From Microstegium vimineum (lineage: Eukaryota; Streptophyta; Magnoliopsida; Poales; Poaceae), in assembly GCA_022036555.1 (NCBI GenBank), contig CM039139.1, positions 1,973,514 through 2,037,513 of the forward strand: a stretch of 64,000 bases of DNA, in the 5' to 3' direction. Numbering within the stretch: position 1 is the stretch's first letter; each line of letters opens with the position of its first letter. The position numbers were made by a program, and so were the translations under genes. The notes under the pieces are model-generated. The model was not told the origin of the DNA. It saw only the letters and a program-made list of their open reading frames with translations, and ran no database searches. Of this stretch, positions 23,425 to 35,453 are shown piece after piece.

Positions 23425-26400
23425 TTAGAAGTTGGCCGAGCTAGCCCGCCGGAGCTGATTCTTCAGCTCCTGTCGCGGCACATACTGCACTACCGGCTCC
23501 GGTGCCTGCAGCAAGCACAAAACAGTTACCGTATCAGTTTACAGTTCCAATGGACATATCATACTATACATTAATACATTATACATATGGGACATCGAAG
23601 TATGGGACGAAATCCAGATCTCAAAGAGCAAATGCTTATGTGAGCTCATCGTTCCCTGAGAAGTACAGTAAAAAATAATACAGTTCTTGAGCACGTAAAG
23701 GCATGCAATTTCGATTTTTCGATCGCGCTGCATGTGTATAAAGAATGTCTTCAGTGTACCGCCTTGCGACAAAGAAATCACTCAAGTTGGTTCTGTGAAG
23801 CACGGTGCTCCTCAAAGACAGCAGTCAATTGGCAGCAGCTGTGAGAAAAAGTTAGCACTCTATTTCTAGGCCGGCCACACCGGTTCTTGAGTATTGCTAT
23901 GCCAGTATACCAACATAGAGCCGACATAGAGGTTTTATGAGTTCATGAATGCATGCTTGAGTGCTTGGTCTGGTCTCTTGTGATTTTACGAGACAACCAT
24001 GTCCCCCCAAAGTGCAGGGGTAAGATACAGATCTCACCTTTCGGAGAGATTGTCACTTGCAGCCTTGCAGGGTTATACTTATACAGACTGTCTTCAGATT
24101 GCATGACACATGGCATAGAAAGGAGCACAAGATGACTATGAAAACCAGCAAAGAAAAGCATTGAAACGTGTTTCGAGATAGATATGGAGATGTATTAGGC
24201 CCCGTTTGGCGGGCTTCTATTTTCATACGAGTCGTTTTTATCTCTCGTCTCGTCGCACAGAGCTAATGAAGCCAATTTTTTTTAGCTTCACCTTCTTCCA
24301 CTTGCTCCATAAGAGGGGAGATGAGAGATAAAAACGACCCCTACGAAATCCAATGGGGAGGCATTGACAGACACGGGCCTATATACTACTCCTGTTAGCA
24401 GTAAAATCTCCACATCAACCTAAATCCAATCCAATGGGCAAAAAAGTAGCATTGCTGACGGGAGTACTCATGTCTCGTCTGTCCAATGAGCAAACATGGC
24501 ATTGGCAGTACTGTAGTTGCATAATACTAAAACAGTGCTATAACAGGAAGTGGGACAGAAACGGATGATCATCCACCATGTCACTGGCAGTGATGTCATT
24601 CCAATACGCATTGGTTGGCTTGTCTGCTGCATAGAAACACTGGGCGATGGCCGAAAGATGGATAGGAATGGTCGACCATCCAACATTGACATTTGCAGAT
24701 AGCCAAGCATACGATCATTTTAGGCTATCTCCAACAATCAGTATGCATACCAGAGACCCGTTCTTCAATTTGAGTCATGCACAGTACACAGGGCAAAGAC
24801 CTAAAATTTGGCCTCTCCAACAGCCGGGCCCCAAATCCACCCACCGGCCTCTCCCTTCCCTCCCGATGCCGTCGCCCGCCTCCCTCCCGGCGCCGCCGCC
24901 CGCCTCCCTTTCTCTCCCCTCCCTCCCGGATCCACCCGCCCCGCCATGGCGCCACGGGAGCCGGAGCCGCCCTCAAGTTCCTCAACGCGCGGGCTCCGGC
25001 AGCGGTCTCACCGCGGGATCCGGCGGCGGCTCCGCCTTGCTCCGACGGCGTGAGCTTCTTCTCTTCGCCAATGACCCGTCCTTGAGCGCCCCGTCTGGTC
25101 CCAGTCACCGGCGGCTGCGCCGTCTGTCTCCCGCTCCGGCACCGCTGCGCCCGAAATGACCATGAGCACTCCTCTGCCCGTTCCCGCGCTCTCCCCGCCG
25201 GTCCCCGCACCGACGCTCTCTCCCCCGGCCCCGGCGCTCGCCCCCACGCCGTCGTCGTCGCTGTGCCCTCCGGCCACGCCGTCCTCACCATCCCGGCGGT
25301 GGCCCTCGACCTCGCCGCAGCCAACGAGCTGCCCCTGCCGTCGCCCATGCAGGCTGTCCGGGGACCACAACAGGATTGCGTAGCCTGGAGAGAGGAGAGG
25401 CATCTTTGCATATCGGCTGGCCAGCGACTAAAAATGCGTGACGTATTTGGGTAAGCTGTTGGAGGACGGTTTCGACCGGCAATAGTACTTTTTGAAACGC
25501 ATTTTTGGATTTGGGTCTTCAGACACTCTTAGAATATATCTATGGTTCACTTTCCCCCTCTTTTTGTGTCAAAACAGGATGGAAAACGAGCTTTTAAGGA
25601 GAGGAGAGGATTTCCCGTACGAGAGAATCTGAAGATGCGCAGAAAAGGTGTGGGACGTTCTGACGGTGGATTCGCAGCTGATTGGACAAAAATTTGTGGG
25701 CCAGGGCCTCCATCAATCAGGATTCGTGAATCGTGAGACACCATGGGCTGTGTTTAGTTACCTCCTTTTTTTCATAACTTTTCATCACATTCTCGTCACA
25801 TAAAATCTTATTCCCCATCACATCAAAATACTGACACATATATGAAGTACTAAATATAGATGAAATAAAAAACTAATTGCACAGTTTTGTTGTACTTTAC
25901 GAGACGAATATTTTAAATCTAATTAATCAATGTGTGGACAATTATTACTAAATAAAAACAAAATTGCTACGGTGTAATATGACAAATTTTTTTCACCTCT
26001 TTTCACATCTAAACACCCCATGTACTAAAACCACTCACAGCAGCAGAGAGCCAATCACGCTAGGACAACGGCAAAAACAGGCAGTACTTTTTTAAAAAAA
26101 AACAAACGGGCAGTACTTGGCACTTCGCTACGCGAAGACCCACTGCGCGCCGAACCTAAAAATATTCAGTGTGTTCCCTTAACTTATCAGAGTGTTTTTT
26201 TCTAAAAAGCCTCAAAAACAGTATAAGTCAGGGCTTATCATCAGTAAAAAACCATACAGACTTTTTTTTTAAACGCCATAGGACAAATTATGTAACGCGA
26301 AGCAGTTACGCGACCAATCAATGATTGGCCCGACGCCATATCTCGATCGTCACTAGCATAACCAATGCTGCTGCCACCGTTTCGGCCTTGGTGGCTCGAT

Positions 26401-27731
26401 GCCAAGCAAGAGGGGAAAAAAAAAGTGATTTCTTGTCGTGTATTACTACTCTATTCTTAGCAGCCGTCATTTGTCAGCGCTACAGCAAGGTGGCGTTACA
26501 TGCTGATGCTATTTAGACAAGTGTGAAACCAAATGGATATGGATCAAAGCGTGTCACCACGATAACATCCAGCCATCCAAACAATGTATTTCTCTAAAAA
26601 AAAACAACGTCAGCCAACTTATCAGCCACCGAAACGATCAAACGAGCAGGACGGAACATCTGGTTAGCTCTATTACACTAATAGTAAGAAGAAATGGTGA
26701 AATCCACTCAAGGCTGGCGGATTTCGGTGAGCCGTGGGGCACTGGAGTATAATCTAGCCATGTGTTTGCGTGGTATCGCAACTTGTTCCTACGAGCGTTT
26801 CAGGTGCAAATTGCGACTAGAAACTAGAAACAATGGTACTGGAAGCCATATTCGTCTCAAATTTAAATTTTGTACTGGATTCGATGCGGGCTGCATGGTT
26901 TGGTTTGTGCATCGTTGTCAGTCATTCATACCTTGTTTTGCCTCCGGAGCCGCTCGTTCTCCTCCTGCAGCTGCGAGAACTTGTTCTCCAACTCGTTCGT
27001 GTACGCCTGCGTTTCATCAGTGAATCCAAATTAACACCAAGTTTTATTTAAGACGCCTGCGTTTCGTGTACGTCATTTCATTCCATCTAACTAATTAACG
27101 CAGTGGGGGAGGATTAATTGGGGGTTGGCACGCGCACCTGCCTCCGCGAGCGCGACCTCGCCGCCGACTCCCGGTTCTTGATCATCCGCTTCTTGCGGCG
27201 CTCGTTGGACCTCTCCGCCACGCCGCCCTCCTCGCCGGCGGCACGCTTCGCCCCGGCCGCCGCCGCGTCCTGGCCGTCGTGGTAGAGTGCGTCCAGCACA
27301 GGCCCAGCGCCCGCGCCGAGCTGCCGCGGCACGGGACGCCCGACGACGGCAGGGTAGTGGCGGCCCAGCTCCAGCTGCGCCGCCGCCACCACCGGAGCCG
27401 GGGCCGGCGGCTGGTACAGCTGCTGCTGCGCCCAGCCGCGGGCGCCGGAGCCCGTGTCCGTGTCGTCGGCGTCGGCGGACGGGGCGCCGCCGCGGGACAG
27501 GAAGTCCTCCAGCGTCATCTGCGCCCGTGGGCAGGCCGCCGCGGCGCCCTGGATGTCGCGCCACACCTCGTCCGCCGTCTTCCTGCCCGAGCGAAGGAGG
27601 TCGTCCAGGTTGACGCCGTGCAGCTGGCTGTCCATCTCGCTGAACGTGCCCTGACGCGATAGGCCCCCGCCGCAGCCGGCGGCAGCGGCACCGACCCTGC
27701 TGCCGTGGGACGACATTGCCTCGGCTCCCAT
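23425..27731 (-). CDS. Group A bZIP transcription factor (AREB3/DPBF-like)
   Basis: Three exons on the minus strand (27731-27138, 27006-26932, 23505-23425), all phase 0, give 249 residues. The N-terminus has SRQGTFSEMDSQLHGVNLDD near 25-44 and DEVWRDIQ, the conserved group A kinase-site motifs, then MTLEDFLSRGG near 72-82. The basic region NERRKKRMIKNRESAARSRS ends exon 1 (N186, R194 of the N-x7-R signature). The zipper continues as AYTNELENKFSQLQEENERL. The C-terminus is VVQYVPRQELKNQLRRASSA. Such factors bind ABRE (ACGTG) elements in abscisic-acid and seed responses. Intron 2 (23506-26931) holds several transposons. A 31-base G tract lies about 330 bp upstream of the ATG. Confidence 0.9.
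24199..24365. mobile_element. MITE in the bZIP intron
   Basis: GGCCCCGTTTGGCGGGCTTC on the left faces an inverted GCCTCCCCATTGGATTTCG on the right. Inside them GTCGTTTTTATCTCTC is repeated in inverse orientation. No clean target duplication was found. Confidence 0.45.
24723..25528. mobile_element. Possible Pack-type PIF/Harbinger element in the bZIP intron
   Basis: TTA flanks both sides (24720-24722, 25529-25531). The termini are only partly alike: GGCTATCTCCAACAA versus, inward from the right, GAGTGTCTGAAGACC. The core, about 24830-25400, is strongly GC-rich and contains long open frames on both strands; from 24945 one reads like a gene start (MAPREPEPPSSSSTRG) with a UTR-like leader. It resembles a captured 5' gene fragment inside an otherwise AT-rich intron. 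The call is tentative because the ends are weak. Confidence 0.4.
25746..26019 (-). mobile_element. Abundant-type grass MITE (GGGGTGTTTAG ends)
   Basis: Inverted ends GGCTGTGTTTAGTT and (inward from the right) GGGGTGTTTAGATGTG are flanked by ATG on both sides. The interior keeps phrases of a MITE very common in grasses: CTAATTGCACAGTTTTGTTG and TACGAGACGAATA. About 274 bp, inside bZIP intron 2. Confidence 0.65.
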
Positions 27732-28058
27732 TCACTGACGGACTACCTACTCCTGCATGCGACCACCACACGTGCGCGTGCGCGCGATCAGCACGCGCTT
27801 GTCATCGCGACAAAGATGGAAGCAAGAACAGAGGGCGATGGCAGGAATCCTAGACGACGGCGCATGCAATGGCCAGGAGAAGGAGAAGCGGGAGGTGAGC
27901 GTGGGCGCGGGCGCAGCTGCTGAAGTGCTGGTGGCTACAGGGTATAGATAGCTCTGCCTAGCTGGCTTCCTGCTGCCGCTTGCTCGTTTCCTTTCCCTAG
28001 CTGGAGAGGCAGGTGGAAGAAGCAGAGGGGAGGCAAGGATTTAAGGATTCCACAAAGA

Positions 28059-28060
<2 letters not shown>

Positions 28061-28091
<31 letters not shown>
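28061..28091 (+). repeat. 31-base G homopolymer upstream of the bZIP gene
   Basis: An uninterrupted G run directly after CACAAAGAGA, on the strand opposite the gene, about 330 bp before its ATG. It is able to form G-quadruplexes. The length is likely to be unreliable in assembly. Confidence 0.85.
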
Positions 28092-29367
28092 CTGGGCCAA
28101 TGGAGGCAGACAGGCGAGGCCATGCCTGGCCTGGGAAGAAGAATCCAAAAAGGGTGAGGAGGTGGTGCGTGTGACTGTGTGAGAGAGAAAAAAGAAGAGG
28201 TGAAAACTGAAAAGAAGGGCTGCTGGGCTGCTGCCTTTCAGGTCAGCAGGGCGAGGCCAAGGTTCGTGGCTTTCCACTGCCAACGCTTTGCTCATTCGCA
28301 GTGCGTGGTGCAGCGTGCGTGTGTGCAGCATACTGTACTGGAGTACCGTACGGTGCGGAACAGAGACCCGTCACCGTGCGGGGTCCCACTTGACCAGTCC
28401 CTTCGTTTGGATGTGAGTACGGACACGAATCTTGTTGTAGGGAGGGAGCCAGTGACAGTGAGGAAAGGAAAGAAACATTGTGCTTGCGAATGGCGAGAGA
28501 TTCGACTCCAACCAGAGGCTAATGTGTGATGATTCTTTAACAAGCTCCTGATTCGCTGGCTTTTAGAAGAATCGCAGTAATCAGTCGTGTTACTATTAGT
28601 TTCTAAAAGATGACTGTCAATATTTATAAACATTACATCTTTATGAAAGTATTCTCCTAGGCATATACTCCCTTTGTCCCAAAATAAATATGTTTTTTGA
28701 AAAATATAAGACACATTAAGCAACGCCAGAGCTTGAAGCAAAATATAATGAGAAAGGGAGGGAAGGGTGCTGATTTGGAAAAAAAAAAAACTAGCTTTTC
28801 CTATTCTCACAAATAGTGTCTCAACAGTGAATACGTGAGAGAACCTGAAGCCGATACGAGCCTTACCAAACGGGGCCACTACTGCATATGGTAGGATGAC
28901 ACACCTATGCAACAACAATTATTTAGGAACAAGCTACCATAGCTAGAACGACCAACATTAAGGGACTAAGGGAGTACTTCGTTGATTCTACTCATCAAAA
29001 TTTGGATCAGAAGTTGGGCACTCTCATTTTGGTTTGATGTTTGAGTTATATTTTTTTTTCCAAAAATTAGAGCTTCTAGATTTCCCTTCTCAATTTCTAA
29101 TATAAGCTTTCTATTTCATGACAAATTTTATGGGAGGTTCTTCTCAAGTTTAGATCTAAATTATTTGGGTTCAAGTAGAGAGTGGGAGGTTCGTTTGTGT
29201 AGCTTGTGCCAGATTGCTGGAAAAAAACCCTGCATAGTCCATTGTTGTGGGTGGGATTTTAGTGTTTACATAGGGCTTTTGGCATTTTTTGGTGTTTTAT
29301 AGAGCTTATTATGGTTCACTTCGAACCTCTATGATCTTTTAAAAAAACGGTTCTTCTAAAATATGTA
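28092..29367. other. Intergenic DNA with MITE fragments
   Basis: GC-moderate to about 28500, then AT-rich. It contains a Stowaway-like end (ACTCCCTTTGTCCCAAAATA near 28668) and a GGCCCCGTTTGG-type end near 28870 in reverse. I see no gene. Confidence 0.5.
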
Positions 29368-29602
29368 GGGGTTGTTTGGTTCTACACCACCTTTTACCAA
29401 CCTAAATTATGGTATGTTGTGGCAGCGCCATATACGGTGGCGGTAAAAATCATGGCCACAGAGTGTGGCGAGAACTGAGAGCACCAACTCTACCAAAGTG
29501 TTGTGGCTGCTAAACACTATTATGTCCAAACCACTGCACAAATAAATGATGGCGGGTCACCGGCGTGGCGTGGTGGAGTGTGGCTCCGATCCAAACAACC
29601 CC
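29368..29602. mobile_element. MITE with perfect 12 bp inverted ends
   Basis: It starts GGGGTTGTTTGG and ends CCAAACAACCCC, with GTA on each side (29365-29367 and 29603-29605). 235 bp, no coding potential. Confidence 0.75.
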
Positions 29603-30890
29603 GTAGTTCTAAGTATCTTGGAGACATGTTGATAGTAGCTAGAAAGAAGCCTATTACTGTGTACCTTCTAAAAAATGAAATGCCCCGCAAAAGGTTATCT
29701 ATTGTTACGAAGAGTAGCACAAATGATCAAACTAGGCAAAAATAATTTAAGCATGAGATTTATTAAATTTTCATAAGCTAGCAGAGTAGCAGCACGATGT
29801 GCTGATGTTTATCTAATTTTAGACAAGTACTGGTCTAGCTGCAATGCTTTGGGCAAATGACGGCTTTGTTCGGTTTGTTCGGCTGGTACAAAAGTTGATT
29901 AATTATGACTGATTAAATAATATTATGTGAAAGAATAAGCTAAAATAAGTTGAAACGATGTAGGTGAGCATCGCTTGTATTTCTATCCACCAGAATCCTA
30001 TTTCAAAAGGCCGAATTCCATTCACCACCAAGATACTCCGTATACATATACATAAGGCCACAAAAAATTAAATATGGATCAGCGACCGGCCGCCTATCTC
30101 CAACAACGCCCACCCGCCGCCGCGGACACTTTCGTTGCTGGCTGGCAGCTCGCGATCTCGTTCTTTCACGGCGCCACTCCACATCGGCTTGCGGGGCGGC
30201 GGCAGAGCGCGGAACACCACGGGAACGGCGGGACACTGGAAGGTGTTATCAGACCCAGGACGCGGACGCCGCTCAGTGCACCGACACGTGCGCGCAGATT
30301 TGCTTGCGGTTGCGGACTACTGTTTGCTTGACTTATCAAACAACCGCTTATCAGCCACCGAAACGACAACCGCTTATCAGCCACCGAAACGACGACGACG
30401 CCGCGGCTGAATGGATTGCCGATCAGGGGAGCACGTCTTTGGCGAGCGTCTGTTTCACGAGCTCCGGTGTGCGCAGCTGGCGCGAGGCCCGCCTCCGGAG
30501 GGTGATGTCCTCCGTGACCACCCTGGCGATCTGGACGCAGCTGGCGATACGAACGGCGGGAACGTGGGCGGCCATGGCCGGCGCGGCTCTCCTATCAGTG
30601 TAGTATTACATTCTTCGGCGGCTGCGCTAGGACGAGCGGTGTTGTATTCAATGCTTTGTTTGGATGGCGCGGTGTGAGGCACTGGGTGTAGGTTCTCCTT
30701 GGTGGAATCGGTCCTCCGTTCCGAAATCCAAGTGCACGCGCGGATTGAGAAACATGAGCGCGAAGATGGGAAGTCATATGGCCATGTCGGACTCGGAGAC
30801 GCATGAGCACAGTCACAAAAAGTTCCGGTAAATAGGTACGAGGAACGTGGTACGTGGAACGCGGATAGTTAATTTTAAGTTCCCGGTTCA
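29603..30890. other. Intergenic DNA with a small unrecognised ORF and repeats
   Basis: The stretch from 30080 to 30700 is GC-rich. A duplicated ACCGCTTATCAGCCACCGAAACGAC unit (25 bp, tandem) occurs near 30341-30393. On the minus strand 30575-30423 encodes 50 residues (MAAHVPAVRIASCVQIARVV ...), which I do not recognise. A 12 bp palindrome GAGGTATACCTC lies at 30894-30905. Confidence 0.4.
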
Positions 30891-31183
30891 TAAGAGGTAT
30901 ACCTCTGATCGTATTGTTTTTAGATAATGGATAAAATATCCGGCTTCATCTATCGAAAGATACAATCAGACCAATTATTACAAGAACTCAGTCCGCACCA
31001 ACCTTACAATCTCGACAACGTTTAGACAACATAAAAGACCTTCAAATAAACTTAAAAAAAAGAAGATACTTGACTAGATGTGACAAAATACTTCTTGATG
31101 TAAGTCATCCAGAGGACCTAAAGAACTGCAAGGATGAAGTCTCCAGATAGTGAGCAACCCCAACAAGATGCTTTCTCTATTTA

Positions 31184-32956
31184 TCATGCCGCTGCAGTTT
31201 TGTCCACTGGCGTAGCCAGTGAGTTCCTCGAAAAAGTACCTTTATTTGAAGCATCAATATCCAAATTCTTGCGCGCCTTAAGAATGGAAGCCCGCTCCAG
31301 TGAGTCCTGGTCTACAGAGGTTGCGTTCCGCTTGCTTAACCTCACAGGAGACGGTGTTCCACTCACCACCGGCTTCTTTGAGGCCCCAGAGTCATTCTCA
31401 ATTGACACTAACTTTGCTTTTCACTGTCCAGCATTGTTAGAAGATAGTTGTACTGTAGGCTTGCTTTTTTCTTTAATTTTTACACATAAAGAGGGTTCCT
31501 CAGGTTGGTCCTGAGATGTCTGTTCAATACTAGGGGTGCCACTCTTTTCATTGCCAACCTCCGGTAGTGAACCATCAGCTGCACCCTTGGCCTCAGGATC
31601 TTTGCCTTTTTTTCCATCCTCTTCCATAGGATCTCCATTATCACCATCTTTCTTCTTCCCCTCCTCCGCAGTAGGATCTATATCAATAATATATGGCTCA
31701 CTGCCTGCAAGATCTTCCTCAACTCTAAATTGTAAGTCATAAATGAAATCCCCAATCACCACATCCACTAGATCTAGTATAAGAGTGGGATCCATCACTG
31801 CTATCTTCATTCTGCATCTACCATATTTCTTGGTGAACTTTAGATCGGTAGCTTTAGGAATACCTAGAATAGTGCCAATAACCCATATGATAGGAAATTC
31901 CTGAAGCTCCCTGGGTAAGCCACGAAACTGCACTCAGACCTTATCAATTTCATATTTGTAAACTTCCTTGTCTGCATTCTTCTCAAAAATGATCTTGCCA
32001 TTAATCGACTTAGTATCCATAGGTCCCCAATTAACTACACAATCCAAGTACTCTGCCGATGGAAAATTAGTAGTGAAGGCATCAGCGCCCTTCAACTCAA
32101 TTTCCCAATTGTGCTTATCTGGTAGTAGTCTATCAAGTTCCACTGCTAACTGATCAGCAGTAATAGAACATTCTAGTACACGAACCACATCCGCTACATT
32201 TTCTGCAGTCACTTTTGGAACCTCAGTAACTGGGATAAAATAAAATCCCAGACCTGGAACAGCATACCCACATGGAATATCATTGATGTTCATATTCTTA
32301 AAGTTGGGACAAACCTTAGTCACATGATCGCCACAGCAAATTTCACAACTCAAGATAGCCGTGCATTCGTTCATGGTATGACCTTTAACGTGACACTTGT
32401 AGCAGAAAGGTTTACCCTTACTCTTTGGTTTAGCCTGCTGAGACGACTCTGGAGCTTCTCTTGTACCTTTGGCGGTTTGTACACCCTTCTTTGCCTGATC
32501 CGGAAGCACCATCTTGCTCTGCTCGTGAACACCACCACCCTCCACCGACGGCTGGCTACCAGGGATGACCTCAGAAGACGCAGCCTGCCGAAACCCCTCA
32601 TGACCGGCCGTAGCCGGCTGAGAGTCCTGCTGGCCGATCACGGCTGCTGGAAGGATGGCGTCGGTTTTGCTGGTTGGAACCCTGCCGCCGCCGGTCCAGC
32701 CGAGTGGAAGCTTGTCGTGCCCCCCCCCCCGGTCGCCGACGTCGCTGCGGCCGCCTGGAACGTTCCTCGGGCCGACTGGAAAGCTCCCCCGGCCGGCTGG
32801 AAGACCCCCCCCCCCCCCCCGACCGGCTGGAAAGCTTGCTGGACATTCCCACCAGCCGGCTGGAAGACTCCACCGACCGGTTGGAAAGGCCCGCGACCCG
32901 CCGATGGTTGTTGTCGCCCGTGATGGTTGCCGCCGAAGTGCTGGCGAGGCGGGCAT
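31184..32956 (-). pseudogene. Retroelement ORF: DUF4283-type domain and CCHC zinc knuckle, with in-frame stops
   Basis: One minus-strand frame reads from 32956 to 31184 with two TGA codons, at 31934-31936 (in a KV-VQFRGLPREL context, so probably an old tryptophan) and at 31421-31423. The middle contains the knuckle CYKCHVKGHTMNEC and CEICCGDHVTKVC. Then come a DUF4283-like stretch (YLDCVVNWGPM) and FPIIWVIGTILGIPKATDLK. The C-terminus has PVRLSKRNATSVDQDSLERA, all typical of an abundant grass retroelement gag-like protein. The N-terminal repeats (FQPAGG/FQPVGG) read in another frame, and C-runs at 32717-32730 and near 32805-32820 sit close to the frame change. No reverse transcriptase lies nearby, so it is a non-autonomous remnant. 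Confidence 0.8.
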
Positions 32957-33148
32957 ATCATGATGTAGTTTATAACTAAGCTAATGATTTGATCCAATAA
33001 TGACATAGCTTAGAATATATGGCTAATTATCATATGATGATGAACTATCTAGCTTATCACATGATTCAATAATGATATGTCATTTTTTAAAAGTCAAAAA
33101 ACGAAATATCAGTACTCCTAATACAATACTTTTTCTTTCTTTTTATTT

Positions 33149-33181
33149 ACTAGCAAACATGTATGTGCGTTGCAATGGGAG
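33149..33181 (+). other. Helitron-like terminus motif, copy 1
   Basis: ACTAGCAAACATGTATGTGC then GTTGCAATGGGAG. It is a mutated copy of the ACTAGCAAATTTGCCCGTGC motif at 34323, which resembles 5' termini of grass Helitrons. No 3' hairpin plus CTRR was located, so element borders are unknown. Confidence 0.35.
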
Positions 33182-33456
33182 AAAAAACTATACGGGAGTA
33201 TTGCATAGTTATTCATATTCACATGGGACATTGCTGCTAGCGGCGCGTGCACCGGCATGGGTACTCGTCGTCGATGTGATCGAGCAAGTAGTATAAGCAG
33301 GTACGGAGAAAGGGTCCTCTCTCAGCCGTCCCTTACGTGTAATGCTCCAAGTACGCGCCAACACACCGTCAGACTCGTGAGTAAAAGTATGTCGAGTGTA
33401 GCTGTGAATCGTCCCGTCAGAAGGGCCGTGAAGAGGTCGCCTTGATCCAATCGTTG

Positions 33457-33692
33457 TTAATCGAAGTCTTCGTCTTGGTGTTCGTCTTTGTCATCTGATA
33501 TGAACTCATCGTCACCTTGGCGCCATCGTCGAACATGAGGTTGTCATCATCTTTTGCTAACCGGTAATCGCCTTGCCCTGCTGCTGGTCAAAGAAATCTT
33601 CTTCATCACAGATGAAGTTGTCACCTTGTTCTGTTGGTTGCTGGTCGAGGAAATTATCGTTCTCGCCGTCCACCATGTCTAACATCATCATT
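33457..33692 (-). pseudogene. Short acidic ORF remnant, frameshifted
   Basis: From 33692 the minus strand encodes MMMLDMVDGENDNFLDQQPT and then GDNFICDEEDFFDQQQ before a stop at 33557. A second frame resumes as QGDDEFISDDKDEHQDEDFD and stops at 33457. The shared Asp/Glu-rich style suggests one acidic protein broken by an indel. I do not recognise it. It lies between two Helitron-like motifs and may be captured cargo. Confidence 0.35.
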
Positions 33693-34322
33693 GATCAAGG
33701 AGGGAGAGCGAATGAAAAAGTCGGGTGATTTTGGTGTTACTATCATGATACGTGCGTGGAGATTTATAAGGCCATGAAGACGTGGAGATGTATATTTCTA
33801 TGTGTTCGAATAGGACCGGGATTCAATTAGTTGGACGTTGATCTATTTTGTTCGTTCGTTTCCTACTCCTACATGACTGCAGCAGGATCGGATTCATCTA
33901 CTGTAGAAAGACGGGACCGCCTCTGTTTGACGGCGCTGTGGATCCGGAGAACATCTATGGTACGATCATTTTTTTTACTTTTTTTTTTGTTAGTTCATAA
34001 AAATGTTTGAGGATAGTAGGAATTAGGAAACATTCGTATCTCTCTTTTGTTCAGACAACATAGTTTTCTTTCTACATATTTGATGGCTAGAGACCAAATT
34101 GGATAGGACTCCGGTGACCAGATTTATTTCTACTTTTATCTTTTTTTTCTATCGTGATAGATTAGGACTCATGTATTCAACTAATTCTGGATTGGAGATA
34201 TGTATATATATTCAGATTAGGATTCTTAAAACCTATGTCCATATATATATATAGATAGTTTTACATTTACGGGGTTAGTTAGAGGAGGTCATACCACGGA
34301 TAAATTTTGACTCTTTATTATT

Positions 34323-34354
34323 ACTAGCAAATTTGCCCGTGCGTTGCAACGGGA
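34323..34354 (+). other. Helitron-like terminus motif, copy 2
   Basis: ACTAGCAAATTTGCCCGTGC then GTTGCAACGGGA, preceded by TCTTTATTATT. Helitrons start with TC, so the 5' end may be near 34312. A related TTAGTTAGAGG ... CTTTTTATTATTA block recurs at about 35258-35330. Confidence 0.4.
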
Positions 34355-35453
34355 GAAGAAAAATAAATGTTAATGTAAAACGTGGACATAAGTATTAAAT
34401 ATTTATTCATATTTTACCTTTTAATGCATATTTTACCTTTTAATGTATGTCTATACCTAATATTAAATAGACAAAATTTTAACCTATTTTTATCAGCATG
34501 AGCTTATTGTATTGCTATTTTCTAAGTTAAATACTTGATCTTTTCAGAGTCCAAAATTAGATGAGTTCGTAATAGAGTCCATTGCTATTTTTTTATTTCT
34601 ATATTTTTCTCTATTATTTTTTTCCCTACAAACCAGAATAGTTTGTGACAGAGTCCATTGTTTTTTTATTCCTATTCTCTTTCCTTACATGCGCCATTAC
34701 TTTTTTCCTTTTTTTTTGGGTCTTAGTGAAAAAGAGACTCTGTCACCACGGAGTCCTTAGCTATTCCTATTTCTTTGAAATGAATTTTTCACATATTATT
34801 GAAATAAATAATTGTTTGTTTAGAGAGCAGTTAAGTTGAATAGTTTATCATAAATATATTTATATGTTCAAATGTTAAAAATAATTTATCTCTAAAATAT
34901 TAACTGCCACATTTTTGTTCTCGGCCCATCAAAGCCCAGATAAAAAAGTCAGGTATCTCCATCTGGATTGAAGGACAGAAGCACATTATTTCTGACCGCG
35001 CATCTTATCCACCCTCTCTATTTCTCTTTGCAAATCCATCGATTCCATACCGTAGTCCAGCTAGATCTCCGCCTCCGAGGTGTTCTTTTATGCTTTGTTG
35101 TACTGTATTGATTTGTAATTGATTTGGATTCGGATTCCGTCTGTATTGATTTGGATTCGGATTCTCTGTTATTGGTACGATTCCTGACCAAAGAGGAAAT
35201 ATAATGTAATAGTATTGTACTCGTATTTGTTTTACAACCGGAAACAAAATAGTGCCGATTAGTTAGAGGGAGACCGGACGAAAATTAGAAGGGTGGAGAG
35301 AAATTTTGGCTTTTTATTATTATATAATATAATAAAATAATTAGGTATAGATACTCCGCAACTGATCCCCTTCCCCTTCCTCAACCTCTCCCTCGCTGCA
35401 AAAAAAAAAAACCTCTCCCTCTCCCTATCGGAAAAGAAATTCCCTCTCGAGGC

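Noticed and set aside
25008..25411. Long GC-rich ORFs on both strands
   Set aside because: Open frames are expected in such GC-rich DNA; none shows a known domain, and they lie inside a probable transposon within an intron.
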